Positions 50,925 to 60,490 of a DNA stretch of 64,000 bases are shown piece after piece. The notes below the pieces were generated by a model. The model saw nothing but the letters and a program-made list of their open reading frames with translations. It searched no databases and was not told the DNA's origin. The translations under genes and the position numbers were made by a program. The stretch's first letter is position 1. Every line of letters starts with the position of its first letter. The stretch comes from an uncultured Candidatus Saccharibacteria bacterium (GTDB lineage Bacteria > Patescibacteriota > Saccharimonadia > Saccharimonadales > Saccharimonadaceae): the NCBI GenBank assembly GCA_946222005.1, contig CAMIHP010000006.1, forward strand, positions 1 through 64,000, read 5' to 3'.

Positions 50925-51156
50925 GCATTTTCGGTGGCGAGTTTGAATAAGCGGTCAGAACATGCAGTATATGAGGTACTATACGAAACGATATCATTGA
51001 CATAGAGTAGCGTTTCTGGTTAGCTAGATAGTAAGGATTCGTTTCGGGCAATCGAGACGAGAGGAGTTAAGAAAGACGACGGGAGAACACCACGAACGAC
51101 ACTCATAATGTATTGTTTATTGATTTGCTAATGTCAAGAAAAGTCTGAGGAGTACT

Positions 51157-52803
51157 ATGCTAAAAACCATTAAAACGAAGAAAAACAGCACTAAATATAC
51201 CCTCGTTGCGCTGGTAGCGGGTTTTGCGCTGCTGAGCGTAGGGTCGAGCTATATTTATGCGCAGTCTGTCCAGAATTCAAGTAATAGTCATGTAAATAAC
51301 AGCGTGTCTAACACCAATACCGATGGATTCCAGCAATCAAACCACTACAATACGCCAAAAGGCTTCATGAATGATATCCAGACAATCTTCAAAGGAACGG
51401 ATGACTACTACCACCTTTACTACTTGCTCAATAAAAACTATAAGTCGAGCAATGATGGTACCGAGTGGTACCATATTCGCACCAAGGATTGGGAGCACTT
51501 TGAAGATCTTGGTGTAGCGATTCCTAAGTTTGTTAACGGCTGGTCGGCAGTTGCCTCGGGTTCGGTGTATCAAAATAGCAATGGATTTTTCCGTGACTTA
51601 CCCAAAACGGCAATAATTGCCTACTTTACGAGCTATACTGAGACTGGTCAACACCAATATGTTGCATATTCACTTGATGATGGTCGCACCTACCACCCGT
51701 ATAATCACAGCCAGCCAGTCATGAAGGCAGAATCCAAAGAACAGAACTTCCGCGACCCACACGTCTGGTACAATGAATCTACCAAGAAGCTGATGATGTA
51801 TCTGGCTGAGGGCGATAAGGTTGGTATCTACTCAAGTACTGACGGAAAGAAGTGGGAATACCAGGGCGCAACCATGCTCAACGGTAGCACGCTTGATGGC
51901 AAAGATCTTGGCCTTATTGAGTGCCCCAACCTCAAGAGTTTTTATGATCCACAAACAAAGACTACCAAGCATGCGCTGCTTTTTGGAGCTAATGGCTATC
52001 AATATGGTTCGACAACTGGCAGCTACTACATGATTGGCCACCTTGAAGCCAATGGTACCTTTGTCGCCGAGCAGCAACCAGAGCGGCTTGATTACGGAAC
52101 GGATTACTACGGCGCTAATTACTACCAAGAAAGCCCAACACGCGTTAAGAGTATTGGCTGGATGGGTAACTGGGAGTACTCACAAGGGCAGATTTTGAAG
52201 GATGGTGGTCAAGAGGCGAAGCATATTGGCTCGATGAGCTCAACCCATTCCCTTTCGATGACCCAAAAGGATGGAAAGTATGTCGTGCGGTCGCGCTTGA
52301 TCAATAACAATGCCCGCACCAGCGGCCTCCGCACAAAGCAGTCGGCCCGAACGTCGAAAACGGCACCTGATGGCTACCACAAAGAACTGCTCAAAGTTAA
52401 TCGCAAAGCTTCGCAAGAGATTAGCCTCCACTTTGCAAACAATACGGCCAATACGAAAGGCCACGTTCGAGTCTTTATTAATCAAAACGACAGCCGCGTG
52501 AGTGTTGACCTTAACACCGAGACTGGCACCTACGAGGTGAAACGTAATAGCTCGAAGATCACTGGTGAAGCGAAAAATAAGTACGAGAAGGCGTATGCAG
52601 TATATAATAATTGGCAAAATCGTCAGCGCTACTTTGTCTATCTCGTTGCCGACAAAGGGAGCCTTGAGATTGCTATGCCAGATGGGCAGATCTATTCGCT
52701 GATGAAACTATCAAGTGATCCAAACATGCAAGTTGTGGTGGAGTCAAGTACTGACAATAGCGTATCGGCGACACTATGTGACTTCCAAAACAAAACACGG
52801 TAA
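51157..52803 (+). CDS. secreted GH32-family fructosyl hydrolase (levanase/invertase type)
   Basis: A 548-residue exported enzyme predicted to hydrolyse beta-fructosides such as sucrose, inulin or levan outside the cell. A basic start and hydrophobic segment (residues 1-36, ending YAQS) form a signal peptide or anchor; a Ser/Asn-rich linker follows. The five-bladed propeller carries the nucleophile in GFMNDIQT (D73; usual form WMNDPNG), RDP at 199-201 and the acid/base in IECPNL (E255). A C-terminal beta-sandwich starts near residue 400. The altered first motif could change the substrate. GAGGAG precedes the ATG. A terminator follows. Confidence 0.85.
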   Translation: MLKTIKTKKNSTKYTLVALVAGFALLSVGSSYIYAQSVQNSSNSHVNNSVSNTNTDGFQQSNHYNTPKGFMNDIQTIFKGTDDYYHLYYLLNKNYKSSNDGTEWYHIRTKDWEHFEDLGVAIPKFVNGWSAVASGSVYQNSNGFFRDLPKTAIIAYFTSYTETGQHQYVAYSLDDGRTYHPYNHSQPVMKAESKEQNFRDPHVWYNESTKKLMMYLAEGDKVGIYSSTDGKKWEYQGATMLNGSTLDGKDLGLIECPNLKSFYDPQTKTTKHALLFGANGYQYGSTTGSYYMIGHLEANGTFVAEQQPERLDYGTDYYGANYYQESPTRVKSIGWMGNWEYSQGQILKDGGQEAKHIGSMSSTHSLSMTQKDGKYVVRSRLINNNARTSGLRTKQSARTSKTAPDGYHKELLKVNRKASQEISLHFANNTANTKGHVRVFINQNDSRVSVDLNTETGTYEVKRNSSKITGEAKNKYEKAYAVYNNWQNRQRYFVYLVADKGSLEIAMPDGQIYSLMKLSSDPNMQVVVESSTDNSVSATLCDFQNKTR

Positions 52804-52835
52804 CATAGCACAAGAAGAACTTCTTCTCTAACAGA

Positions 52836-52872
52836 TAATAAAGCTCCCTTCTACAACAAGGGGGATTTATTA
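52836..52872 (+). terminator. terminator after the GH32 gene
   Basis: TAATAAA...CCCTT-CTACAAC-AAGGG...TTTATTA. Confidence 0.6.
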
Positions 52873-52930
52873 TATCAGGAAAGGTGTAGTGGTATGCACC
52901 ACTGTATCATACTATATAGGAATAGCGAGC

Positions 52931-53722
52931 TTATTGTTCGAGGTGCTTAGCAATAAGCTTGGCATAGCGTTTGCGGATCTCGTGGCCAGTGATGGCTGTC
53001 TCAATCACGACATTATGGCGCTGACGCTGGATTGCCTTGAAGTGCTTTGGTATCATTACTGCATCGAGTGTGCCGTAGAGAATCGTTATCGGTAGCGGCG
53101 GTAGATTACAGGCATCGTCGAGCGAGGTCTGGAGCAAAATACTATTGCGTGCCGTCTTAGTGTAAGGCGAAAACCCTTCGCGACTGATGTGAAAGTTCTT
53201 CTGCGTCCGTTTGTATTGATTGACTGCGCTAATGAGCTTTGGTGACGCATTGATCGCCTTAAGAAATCCTTTACCAATTGTCTTGAGGAGCGCCTCGCGT
53301 AGTGGGCGCTTAGCAATATCGCTTGGTAGATAGATTGGTGGTGAGCACAGCACAAGCTTTTGGACGCGGCGAGGAAACAGCTTGGTGTATTCGATTGCGA
53401 CTAGTGTACCAAGTGAGTGCCCACACAAGATCACCTGGCGCAGCGGCGCAGCATGGCGAATCGTTTTGCGCAGGGCACGCGCATGATCGGTCAGGGTATA
53501 ATTGGGCCAGGCAGGCTTGCGCGATTGGCCAAAGCCTAGCAAATCGACTGCCAAGACTGGTTGATCGCCAAGCTGATTCAGTACGCCTTGCCAAATATTA
53601 TGATTCACCCCGATACCGTGGATAAGGACAATAACTGGTCGAGACATATCGTGCCAATCGCCAAATATCTGGGTATGCAGCGGATACGCCAGGCCAAATA
53701 GTTCGTGGAGTTTGTCGTACAT
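52931..53722 (-). CDS. alpha/beta-hydrolase
   Basis: A 263-residue hydrolase with IHGIGVNHNIW (oxyanion loop), the nucleophile elbow CGHSLG, Asp in YGTLDAV and His in GHEI, the complete triad. Substrate unknown; esterases and lipid hydrolases share this shape. The start MYDKLHELF at 53722 follows a TACAAC/TACAAT string; a start ten codons earlier is possible. Convergent with the GH32 gene, so not necessarily related in function. Confidence 0.85.
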   Translation of the reverse strand: MYDKLHELFGLAYPLHTQIFGDWHDMSRPVIVLIHGIGVNHNIWQGVLNQLGDQPVLAVDLLGFGQSRKPAWPNYTLTDHARALRKTIRHAAPLRQVILCGHSLGTLVAIEYTKLFPRRVQKLVLCSPPIYLPSDIAKRPLREALLKTIGKGFLKAINASPKLISAVNQYKRTQKNFHISREGFSPYTKTARNSILLQTSLDDACNLPPLPITILYGTLDAVMIPKHFKAIQRQRHNVVIETAITGHEIRKRYAKLIAKHLEQ

Positions 53723-53860
53723 ACTAGTGTTGTATTGTATCATTTTTGGCACGCCGGCTGCAAAAGAATGGTGACATTATGCATATAAGGGACTTGTTAA
53801 CACTTCTAGTGTCTAGAAGCTACACTCTATCTCACTACCCTTAGTAATATTTTACTATAG

Positions 53861-53891
53861 CAAATACCCTGCCATATTGACAGGGTATTTG
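53861..53891 (-). terminator. terminator of the ribosomal operon
   Basis: CAAATACCCTG pairs with CAGGGTATTTG around nine bases, 20 bases past rpsI. Confidence 0.75.
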
Positions 53892-53911
53892 TGAAGCGTA
53901 GGCAAGAATGC

Positions 53912-54310
53912 TTAACGCTTCGAGTATTGCTCGCGTTTGCGGGCGCTGCGCAAACCGTATTTTTTGCGCTCTTTTTCGCGTGGGTCGCGGCGCAAGAATT
54001 CAGCCTTCTTGAGTGTGCCGCGCAGGTCTGGTGCACCAACGGTAATCGCTTTAGCGATTGCCATCTTGATAGCATCAACCTGACCGCTGAGGCCACCACC
54101 CTTCACTAGGACGGTAACATCAAACTCTTTTTGCTTACCAACCAAGGCCAGTGGGTCAGTCACTTCAGCTAGCAATGTCTTGTTGCCTGACAGGTAGTCA
54201 AGCGCCGACTTGCCATTGATCGTTACATTTCCCTTACCTTTGACCAGTCGAGCGCGGGCAGTAGCGCTTTTGCGCCGGCCAAGACCATAATCGTATGTTG
54301 CTTGTGCCAT
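53912..54310 (-). CDS. rpsI: 30S ribosomal protein S9
   Basis: 132 residues; GLGRRKSATARARLVKG, LVKGGGLSGQVDAIKM and the tail RKREQYSKR that reaches the P-site tRNA. Starts right after the rplM stop. Confidence 0.97.
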   Translation of the reverse strand: MAQATYDYGLGRRKSATARARLVKGKGNVTINGKSALDYLSGNKTLLAEVTDPLALVGKQKEFDVTVLVKGGGLSGQVDAIKMAIAKAITVGAPDLRGTLKKAEFLRRDPREKERKKYGLRSARKREQYSKR

Positions 54311-54748
54311 TTATTGTACCTCTACTTTCTCTGGTTGCTGTGCGGTGTGGGCGTGCTCTTCGCCAGCAAAGACGCGGAGACGAGCTAGGCGGTCTGCTGC
54401 AAGCTTGTTTTTGGGTAGCATACCCTTCACAGCAGCAGTAATGATGCGCTCTGGTGCGTTTTCGCGCACTTCCTTGAGTTGAGCGTCTTTGATACCACCA
54501 GGAAAACCACTGTGATGGTAGTAGATCTTATCCGTCTCTTTCTTGCCAGTCACAATAGCCTTAGCCGCGTTGATGACGACAACATAGTCACCCCCGTCGA
54601 CGTGCGGCGTGTAAGTTGGCTTGTATTTGCCGACCAAGTACTGTGCAATGGTTGTTGCGGTGCGGCCAAGTGGTGCTTGGCTCGCGTCGATCAAAATCCA
54701 GCGCCGGCTAACATCGGCTGGCTTCTGCGAAAATGTTTTGTGAGCCAT
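54311..54748 (-). CDS. rplM: 50S ribosomal protein L13
   Basis: 145 residues; RRWILIDASQAPLGRTAT, DYVVVINAAKAIVTGKK, YYHHSGFPGG, AVKGMLPKNKL. Normal partner of rpsI. Confidence 0.97.
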   Translation of the reverse strand: MAHKTFSQKPADVSRRWILIDASQAPLGRTATTIAQYLVGKYKPTYTPHVDGGDYVVVINAAKAIVTGKKETDKIYYHHSGFPGGIKDAQLKEVRENAPERIITAAVKGMLPKNKLAADRLARLRVFAGEEHAHTAQQPEKVEVQ

Positions 54749-54750
54749 AA

Positions 54751-55155
54751 CTACTTCGCCTCCTTTGTGGTTGCCTCGGGCTTAGGCATTGGTTTGAGTT
54801 CGTCAACAAACTCAATCACTGCCATCTGCGCACCATCACCACGGCGCAGGCGTGTCCGATACACACGCACGTGACCACTTGATCGATGGCTGAGTTGCGG
54901 GGCGATCTGGTCAACCAATTTGATTGCTGCAGCTTGTGTGCTGAGACCAGCAATGACAGCGCGGCGATGAGCGAGGTCACCCTTCTTAGCTTTGGTAATG
55001 AGCTTTTCGATATAGCGCACCAACTCTTTGGCCTTGGGTAGCGTCGTTTCGATTCGCTCCTCAACAACCAAGCTGGTTGCTAGGCCTTTGAGCAGGGCTC
55101 GACGTTGATCGCGTTCGCGGCCGAGCTTGCGCCCTTTGTATCCGTGTCGATGCAT
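54751..55155 (-). CDS. rplQ: 50S ribosomal protein L17
   Basis: 134 residues; MHRHGYKGRKLGRERDQRRALLKGLATSL in the usual blocks, and RLRRGDGAQMAVIEFVD at the end. Its ATG directly follows the rpoA stop. Confidence 0.96.
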   Translation of the reverse strand: MHRHGYKGRKLGRERDQRRALLKGLATSLVVEERIETTLPKAKELVRYIEKLITKAKKGDLAHRRAVIAGLSTQAAAIKLVDQIAPQLSHRSSGHVRVYRTRLRRGDGAQMAVIEFVDELKPMPKPEATTKEAK

Positions 55156-56079
55156 TTAGAGCTCCAATTCTGCTAGTTTATCTTTTACTTCGTCGAGGGC
55201 TTTGCTGCCAAAGCCTTTGAGCTCGCGCAGGTCCTGCTCCGTCAAAGTGACGAGGTCGTGGACAGTGCGAATCTCGTTGTTGATGAGCGCGTTTGCGGTG
55301 CGGGCACTGAGGCCGAGGTCTTCGATCGAGGTATTTAACTCGTTATCTTCCTCAGCAGTTTGAGTGCCAAGCGCTGGTGCCGATACAACAGTTGTGCTAC
55401 CAGCAAGAGCGGTATACTGATTGACCAAAATTGCCGCAGCTTGCTCGAAGGCATCGCGTGGCGTTAAGCTGCCGTCGGTCTCGACGGTCATCTCAAGCCG
55501 CTCCAGATTGGTTTCTTGGCCAACACGAGTTGGATCGACCTTGAAGCGCACACGCGTCACAGGGCTAAACTGCGCGTCCATGGCGATCATGTCGCTGTGC
55601 AGCCGGTTAGCACTCGACTCCTCCATCGGGTAGTATCCCCGACCAGCCTCGGCCACCAGATCAATAACGACATTCGCTTGCGGGTCATCAATCGTGCAGA
55701 TGACGTGCTCGGGGTTGACAACCTCAACCTCAGCATTAGCTGCAATATCTCCAGCGGTTACTGCACCAGCACCTTGCTTCTCAAGGCGCAGCTCGACTGG
55801 TTCATCGCTGTGAACAACCAAGTCGACACCCTTGAGGTTAAGCATGATGTCAACAACATCCTCTTTGACACCAGGCACGGTGGTAAATTCATGTGTCGCA
55901 CCCTGCATTCGGAAAGCCGTAAAGGCTCCGCCGCGGATACTGCTCAGCAATACCCGACGCAAGCTGTTGCCCAGCGTGTTGCCGTAGCTGGCGTGCAGTG
56001 GCTCAATGACAAACGTGCTGCTGTGCGGCCCATTGTCATCGATGCGCGCCAACGCTGGATCGTGAATTAATTTAGACAT
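55156..56079 (-). CDS. rpoA: RNA polymerase alpha subunit
   Basis: 307 residues. N-terminal dimerisation domain (FVIEPLHASYGNTLGNSLRRVLLSS in blocks, ATHEFTTVPGVKEDVVDIMLNLK) and C-terminal domain with helix-hairpin-helix (LGLSARTANALINNEI, ELKGFGSKALDEVKDKL) that touches UP elements. ATG 56079 follows AAGGAG; a TTG two codons earlier is too close to it. Confidence 0.96.
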   Translation of the reverse strand: MSKLIHDPALARIDDNGPHSSTFVIEPLHASYGNTLGNSLRRVLLSSIRGGAFTAFRMQGATHEFTTVPGVKEDVVDIMLNLKGVDLVVHSDEPVELRLEKQGAGAVTAGDIAANAEVEVVNPEHVICTIDDPQANVVIDLVAEAGRGYYPMEESSANRLHSDMIAMDAQFSPVTRVRFKVDPTRVGQETNLERLEMTVETDGSLTPRDAFEQAAAILVNQYTALAGSTTVVSAPALGTQTAEEDNELNTSIEDLGLSARTANALINNEIRTVHDLVTLTEQDLRELKGFGSKALDEVKDKLAELEL

Positions 56080-56102
56080 GTACAAAATTCTCCTTACCCT
56101 TG

Positions 56103-56720
56103 TTAGCGTGAGTAGTACTCAACAATCAGTTGCTCGTTGATACCAGCCTCAGCTTCTTCGCGCTTTGGCTCGCCCGATACTTCGATCTTGAGTTTTTTGA
56201 TATCGCTCTTGAGCCAACTTAATGGTGGTTGGGAGGTGTTGCCGTAGATGTCGTCAATTGCAGTAAAGTAGCCAGACTTTGCACTCTTTGGCCGAACGGT
56301 AATGACATCCCCTGCCTTGAGGCGGATTGATGGAATATCGACGCGGCGACCATTAAGCTCAAAGTGACCGTGACTCACCAGCTGCCGGGCCTGGCGACGA
56401 CTTGTCGCAAAGCCAGCACGGTACACAGCGTTGTCGAGCCGGAGCTCGAGGAAGCGGAGCAAGTTCTCGCCACTCAGGCCTGGCTTGCGAGTTGCTTCGT
56501 TCATCAGCTTAGCAAACTGCTTCTCCAGTAGGCCATACATGCGGCGCACCTTCTGCTTTTCGCGCAGCTGCGTTGCGTACATGCTTGGCTTGCTCTGACG
56601 GCCGTGAGCGTGCTCGCCTGGAATACCGCTCTTGCGCGCCAAAATCTTGTGTGCCTTGGGGTGAAGCGCTACGCCTTCGCGGCGGCTCTGCTTCACGATT
56701 GGGCTTCTATCTCGTGCCAT
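56103..56720 (-). CDS. rpsD: 30S ribosomal protein S4
   Basis: 205 residues; YGLLEKQF, LLRFLELRLDNAVYRAGFA and S4-domain ARQLVSHGHFELNGRRVDIPS. No zinc knuckle Cys at the N-terminus, the C- form. Confidence 0.96.
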   Translation of the reverse strand: MARDRSPIVKQSRREGVALHPKAHKILARKSGIPGEHAHGRQSKPSMYATQLREKQKVRRMYGLLEKQFAKLMNEATRKPGLSGENLLRFLELRLDNAVYRAGFATSRRQARQLVSHGHFELNGRRVDIPSIRLKAGDVITVRPKSAKSGYFTAIDDIYGNTSQPPLSWLKSDIKKLKIEVSGEPKREEAEAGINEQLIVEYYSR

Positions 56721-57110
56721 TTACGCCCTCCTTGCCTTTCGTGGGCGAACGCCACCGTGTGGCACACCCGTTACATCTTTGATGCTATTGACGGCAATGT
56801 CGAAGTTGCTCATTGCGCGAATTGCCGCATCTCGGCCCAGCCCAACACCCTTGACGAATACATCAACGGTGCGGACGCCATAGCTACTCTTGGCAGCTTC
56901 TGCGGCTTTTTCTGCAGCAATCTGTGCTGCGTAGGCTGTGCCCTTCTTACTCCCACGAAAGCCACATGCACCAGCGCTGGCAGCGGTCAAGACGTTGCCT
57001 TTGCTATCTGCAAATGTGACAATAGTGTTATTAAAGGTTGCCTGTACGTGCAGCTGACCAGATGGGACTGATCGGCGCTGCTTTTTCTTGGTGGATTTTG
57101 CTTGTGCCAT
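56721..57110 (-). CDS. rpsK: 30S ribosomal protein S11
   Basis: 129 residues; HVQATFNNTIVTFAD, GFRGSKKGTAYAAQ and GVPHGGVRPRKARRA. The stop abuts the rpsD start. Confidence 0.97.
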   Translation of the reverse strand: MAQAKSTKKKQRRSVPSGQLHVQATFNNTIVTFADSKGNVLTAASAGACGFRGSKKGTAYAAQIAAEKAAEAAKSSYGVRTVDVFVKGVGLGRDAAIRAMSNFDIAVNSIKDVTGVPHGGVRPRKARRA

Positions 57111-57125
57111 ATCTCGTCCTTTCTC

Positions 57126-57512
57126 CTACGTCTTACTTGCTGCCTTTGGCTGTGCTCCGCCGACGGCGATCGCCTTACCCTTGCGAGTTCGTGCGTTCGT
57201 TCGAGTGCGCTGACCGCGTGTTGGCAAGCCATTTTTGTGCCTCAAGCCGCGGTATGCACCAATGTCTTTGAGGCGTTTGATATTGTTGGTCACCAGGCGT
57301 TGCAGATCACCTTCAGTGACATAATCTTTGTCGATAATGTCGCGAAGTTTCTGCTCTTCAGCCTCGGTGAGATCTTTCACCCGAGTGGTCGGCTCAATTT
57401 TTGCCGCCGCAAGGATGTCTCGAGCAAGTGTGCGCCCAATACCATGGATGTAGGTAAGAGCAATGTGCACTTGCTTGTCTGATGGGATAACTACCCCAGC
57501 AATTCGAGCCAT
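57126..57512 (-). CDS. rpsM: 30S ribosomal protein S13
   Basis: 128 residues; MARIAGVVIPSDKQVHIALTYIHGIG in the usual blocks, and RGLRHKNGLPTRGQRTRTNARTRKG (in blocks) at the end. Confidence 0.97.
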   Translation of the reverse strand: MARIAGVVIPSDKQVHIALTYIHGIGRTLARDILAAAKIEPTTRVKDLTEAEEQKLRDIIDKDYVTEGDLQRLVTNNIKRLKDIGAYRGLRHKNGLPTRGQRTRTNARTRKGKAIAVGGAQPKAASKT

Positions 57513-57514
57513 GC

Positions 57515-57631
57515 TTAACCCTGCCTTTGCTTATTCTTAGGTTTTTTCTTGTTGATGACACGGAGTCGGCCTTTGCGCCGGACCAGCTGATCATCGGGGC
57601 TGATCTTTTTGACACTCGCACGAACTTTCAT
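57515..57631 (-). CDS. rpmJ: 50S ribosomal protein L36 (zinc-free form)
   Basis: 38 residues, MKVRASVKKI, then KGRLRVINKK and a basic tail. L36 usually has a CCHC zinc site; here no Cys is present. The stop lies three bases before rpsM. Confidence 0.93.
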   Translation of the reverse strand: MKVRASVKKISPDDQLVRRKGRLRVINKKKPKNKQRQG

Positions 57632-57708
57632 GAGCGTACAAATCTCCCTACAGGAAAAACCTGCCGTTACTGAGAACAGCGGTGATATCAGGCCGCCGCT
57701 CTACGTTA

Positions 57709-57933
57709 TTAAACGCGTGCGCGGAAGACGATTCTACCCTTCGTGAGATCGTATGGGGTTAACTCGACTTCCACGGTATCGCCTGGGACCAAACGGATGT
57801 GATGCTTGCGCATCTTGCCGCTGATGTGAGCGATAATGCTTAGGCCGTTCTCTAATTCTACCTTAAATTGCGTATTAGGCAGTGCTTCCACTACCTTGCC
57901 GCGCAATTTGATAACTTCTTTCGAACTTGCCAT
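57709..57933 (-). CDS. infA: translation initiation factor IF-1
   Basis: 74 residues, an OB-fold: KEVIKLRGKVVEALPNTQFKVELENG (in blocks), IAHISGKMRKHHIRLVPGD, VEVELTPYDLTKGRI. Normal length. First gene of the infA-rpmJ-rpsM-rpsK-rpsD-rpoA-rplQ-rplM-rpsI run. Confidence 0.97.
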   Translation of the reverse strand: MASSKEVIKLRGKVVEALPNTQFKVELENGLSIIAHISGKMRKHHIRLVPGDTVEVELTPYDLTKGRIVFRARV

Positions 57934-57949
57934 AGATATACAGCTTCGT

Positions 57950-57978
57950 ATTATACGCTATTTCTCTGTAGGAGTAAA
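57950..57978 (-). promoter_or_regulatory. promoter of the infA operon
   Basis: Minus strand TTTACT, 17-base spacer, TATAAT, 16 bases before infA. Confidence 0.5.
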
Positions 57979-58290
57979 GAGAAGTGGCCAGCTTTTTTGC
58001 ATTAATTATTGTGAGATTATGGATGGCACTATTCTTATGTCAGAGTAGAGCTGTAAGAGAGGTAGCTTTTGCGATAAACAACTTCTAAACCTAGCATCCC
58101 TCTAGGCTTTCATGCTGTATAGGCTTAAAAGCTCACTGTCATTCCATAGCCTCTATTCCGCTACGGTTCTGTATTCCATTTACCTTCTTTATATTCGGAT
58201 ATGCAATGATACAGCGCTATGCCACTCATAACGCACGTTCTGGAGGTGTTCACGAACGAATTGAATTATTGTGAAATACGGAACTATATC
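57979..58290. other. gene-free stretch between infA and secY
   Basis: About 310 bases with no supported gene. In most bacteria adk and map lie here; neither is present. Confidence 0.6.
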
Positions 58291-58326
58291 AAAAATACCG
58301 CCTCAGACAAAGGTGGCGGTATTTTT
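58291..58326 (-). terminator. terminator after secY
   Basis: AAAAATACCGCC pairs with GGCGGTATTTTT around a 12-base loop, T runs on both strands. Confidence 0.8.
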
Positions 58327-58348
58327 GCGAGATATACTAGTGATAGCC

Positions 58349-59824
58349 TTATGCCTTTGCGGCAGTACGCCGTCGGCCGAGGAAGCCACGCTTTTTTGGC
58401 TTAGTATCAAGGTCATCGACTGAGAAGTCGTCATATGTTACCATCAGTGCTCGTGAGTTAATCTGACGGAGTGTCTCAAGGCCAACCGTCACGACAATGA
58501 GCAAGCTCGTACCACCGATTGCCATGTTATTAGCATTAATGCCAAGCTGCGCAAAGACGTAGTCGATCGCAAACGGAATGACGGCGATGAGCCCCAGGGC
58601 AAGCGACCCAAACAGGTTAAGCCGATTGACGGTGCGTGACAGATATTTTTCGGTGGTCGGGCCAGGGCGAATCCCTTCAATGAAGCCACCTTGGTTTTCA
58701 AGACTCTCCGTAATCTCGCTCGCATTAAAGACGATACCGGTGTAGAAGTAGGTAAAGGCAATGACGAGTAAGAAGTAGATCGATGGGTAGATAAGCACTG
58801 TCAGGCCACCGGTGGCGTATGTTTGAGCGGTCGGTGCCTGGAACCATTGGATAAGGTTATTTGCTAATTGCTGATTTGCACCAGGTGTCGCATGTAATAG
58901 CTGCCCCACAAAAGCTGGCAAGCTGAGGAATGCCACTGCAAAAATAACTGGTACCACACCCGCAGCAATGAGCTTGATGGGCAAGATACTCTTAATGCCA
59001 CCATACGAGCTGTTGCCGCCAACCCGCTTGGCATAATTGATCGTAACGATGCGCTGCGCTTCGTTAATCTTAACGAGGAGATAAAGTAGGATGAGGCCGA
59101 TCGTCCCAAGGACAACTACTGTCCAGAAGGTTGTCGGGTTAACGGGCAGTGAGAACCAGCCAAAGACGCTGAGCGAACCATTCTGAGTATTAAAGAGCGA
59201 TGAGTAGATTGACCCAAAGGTAGTTGGCAGCTGACTGATTACACTAGCGAAGATGAGCAGGCTAATACCATTACCAACGCCCTGCTCTGTCATTAGCTCA
59301 CCGAGCCACATCAAGAGTAGCGAGCCAGCAGTGAGCGCCGTTACTGCGACAATCCACTCGTGGAGCGAGCCAGCCACTGTACCGGTCGTACTCCCAGCCA
59401 GGACCGATTGACGCAAAAAGTAGATGATACCGATCGATTGAGCAATCGCCAGCGGCACACTAGCAATACGTGTCCACTGGTTGATCTTGCGTCGGCCCGA
59501 CTCACCATCTTTGTGCATCTCCTCAAGGCTTGGGATGGCTTTGGTAAGGAGCTGGGTAATAATGCTGGCGTTAATAAATGGCCCAAGGCCGATCAAAACG
59601 ATAGACAGCTGGGCCAATGCTCCACCAGTCAGGATGTTTAAGAAACCACCAAAGTCACTCGCCGATACGACGTTCTGGATAATATCCTTAAGTCGGCTTG
59701 GTTCGGCCAGCGGCACTGGCACGTGCGCCAAGAAACGATAGGCGACGATGAGCCCTAGCACGATACCAAGGCGCTTTTGCATGTCTTTATTTTTGAGCGA
59801 TCGAAGAATAATCTTCCAGTTCAT
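58349..59824 (-). CDS. secY: preprotein translocase subunit SecY
   Basis: The 491-residue channel of the Sec translocon with ten membrane helices. Landmarks: VPLAEP... near the N-terminus, GLGPFINASIITQLL, GNGISLLIFASV, YVFAQLG and NRLNLFGSLALGLIAVIPF. The tail (KPKKRGFLGRRRTA) is basic. Works with SecE, encoded at 37952. It stands alone between two terminator/promoter stretches. Confidence 0.96.
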   Translation of the reverse strand: MNWKIILRSLKNKDMQKRLGIVLGLIVAYRFLAHVPVPLAEPSRLKDIIQNVVSASDFGGFLNILTGGALAQLSIVLIGLGPFINASIITQLLTKAIPSLEEMHKDGESGRRKINQWTRIASVPLAIAQSIGIIYFLRQSVLAGSTTGTVAGSLHEWIVAVTALTAGSLLLMWLGELMTEQGVGNGISLLIFASVISQLPTTFGSIYSSLFNTQNGSLSVFGWFSLPVNPTTFWTVVVLGTIGLILLYLLVKINEAQRIVTINYAKRVGGNSSYGGIKSILPIKLIAAGVVPVIFAVAFLSLPAFVGQLLHATPGANQQLANNLIQWFQAPTAQTYATGGLTVLIYPSIYFLLVIAFTYFYTGIVFNASEITESLENQGGFIEGIRPGPTTEKYLSRTVNRLNLFGSLALGLIAVIPFAIDYVFAQLGINANNMAIGGTSLLIVVTVGLETLRQINSRALMVTYDDFSVDDLDTKPKKRGFLGRRRTAAKA

Positions 59825-60022
59825 ATATTGTCCCTTTTGCCACTAACTACTAAACGCTATATCTAGTACAGTATACACGAATTGCCTCAGAAGCGAAAGG
59901 GTCAGTTGTCAATCCAGCTTTAAGCTCAAAAATATGCAAGAAATTCGTGCTTTTGTAGTTGATGTTCGGATACAGACTAATGGGAGCTCATAATAAATAG
60001 CGCACGATGTATATTCTCATGA

Positions 60023-60028
60023 TATAAT
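60023..60028 (+). promoter_or_regulatory. -10 of rpsJ
   Basis: TATAAT about 85 bases before the rpsJ start, with no clear -35. Confidence 0.4.
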
Positions 60029-60113
60029 GCTAGATGTATTATTAATTTACTCTGATAATTTAGCTTGTTTCGATCTTGCTAAAGTTACAGAGTTGCACAT
60101 AAAAGGAGGAGCA

Positions 60114-60434
60114 ATGGCTCAAAACAACCAAGGGCTCAAGATTCGGATTCGCCTCAAGGCGTACGACCACAAGGTGATCGACCAATCTGCCAAGCAAATC
60201 ATCGACACTGCCCTGCGCACTGGCGCAAACGTCGCAGGCCCTGTGCCACTACCAACGCGGCGCAGCAGCTACACAGTAGTAAAAAGCCCGCACGTATACA
60301 AGACTGGCGGTGAGACATTCGAGATGCGCGTTCACAAGCGTCTCATCGATATCACCAACGCTACACCCAAGACGATCGACAACCTCCACAACCTCAGCTT
60401 GCCAGCTGGCGTGGATGTTGAGATCCGGATGTAG
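60114..60434 (+). CDS. rpsJ: 30S ribosomal protein S10
   Basis: 106 residues; KIRIRLKAYDHKVIDQSAKQI (in blocks), GPVPLPTRR, HVYKTGGETFEMRVHKRLIDI and LPAGVDVEIRM. S10 is also NusE and would work with NusG. AAAAGGAGGAG precedes ATG 60114; the frame upstream is untranslated leader. It is a single gene ended by a terminator, while S10 normally heads the S10 operon. Confidence 0.97.
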   Translation: MAQNNQGLKIRIRLKAYDHKVIDQSAKQIIDTALRTGANVAGPVPLPTRRSSYTVVKSPHVYKTGGETFEMRVHKRLIDITNATPKTIDNLHNLSLPAGVDVEIRM

Positions 60435-60459
60435 TTTGTTATTGTAGAAACACCTAAGA

Positions 60460-60490
60460 AAAGAGTGATAGCAGTTATCACTCTTTTTTA
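60460..60490 (+). terminator. terminator after rpsJ
   Basis: AGAGTGATA pairs with TATCACTCT, followed by TTTTT. Confidence 0.8.
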
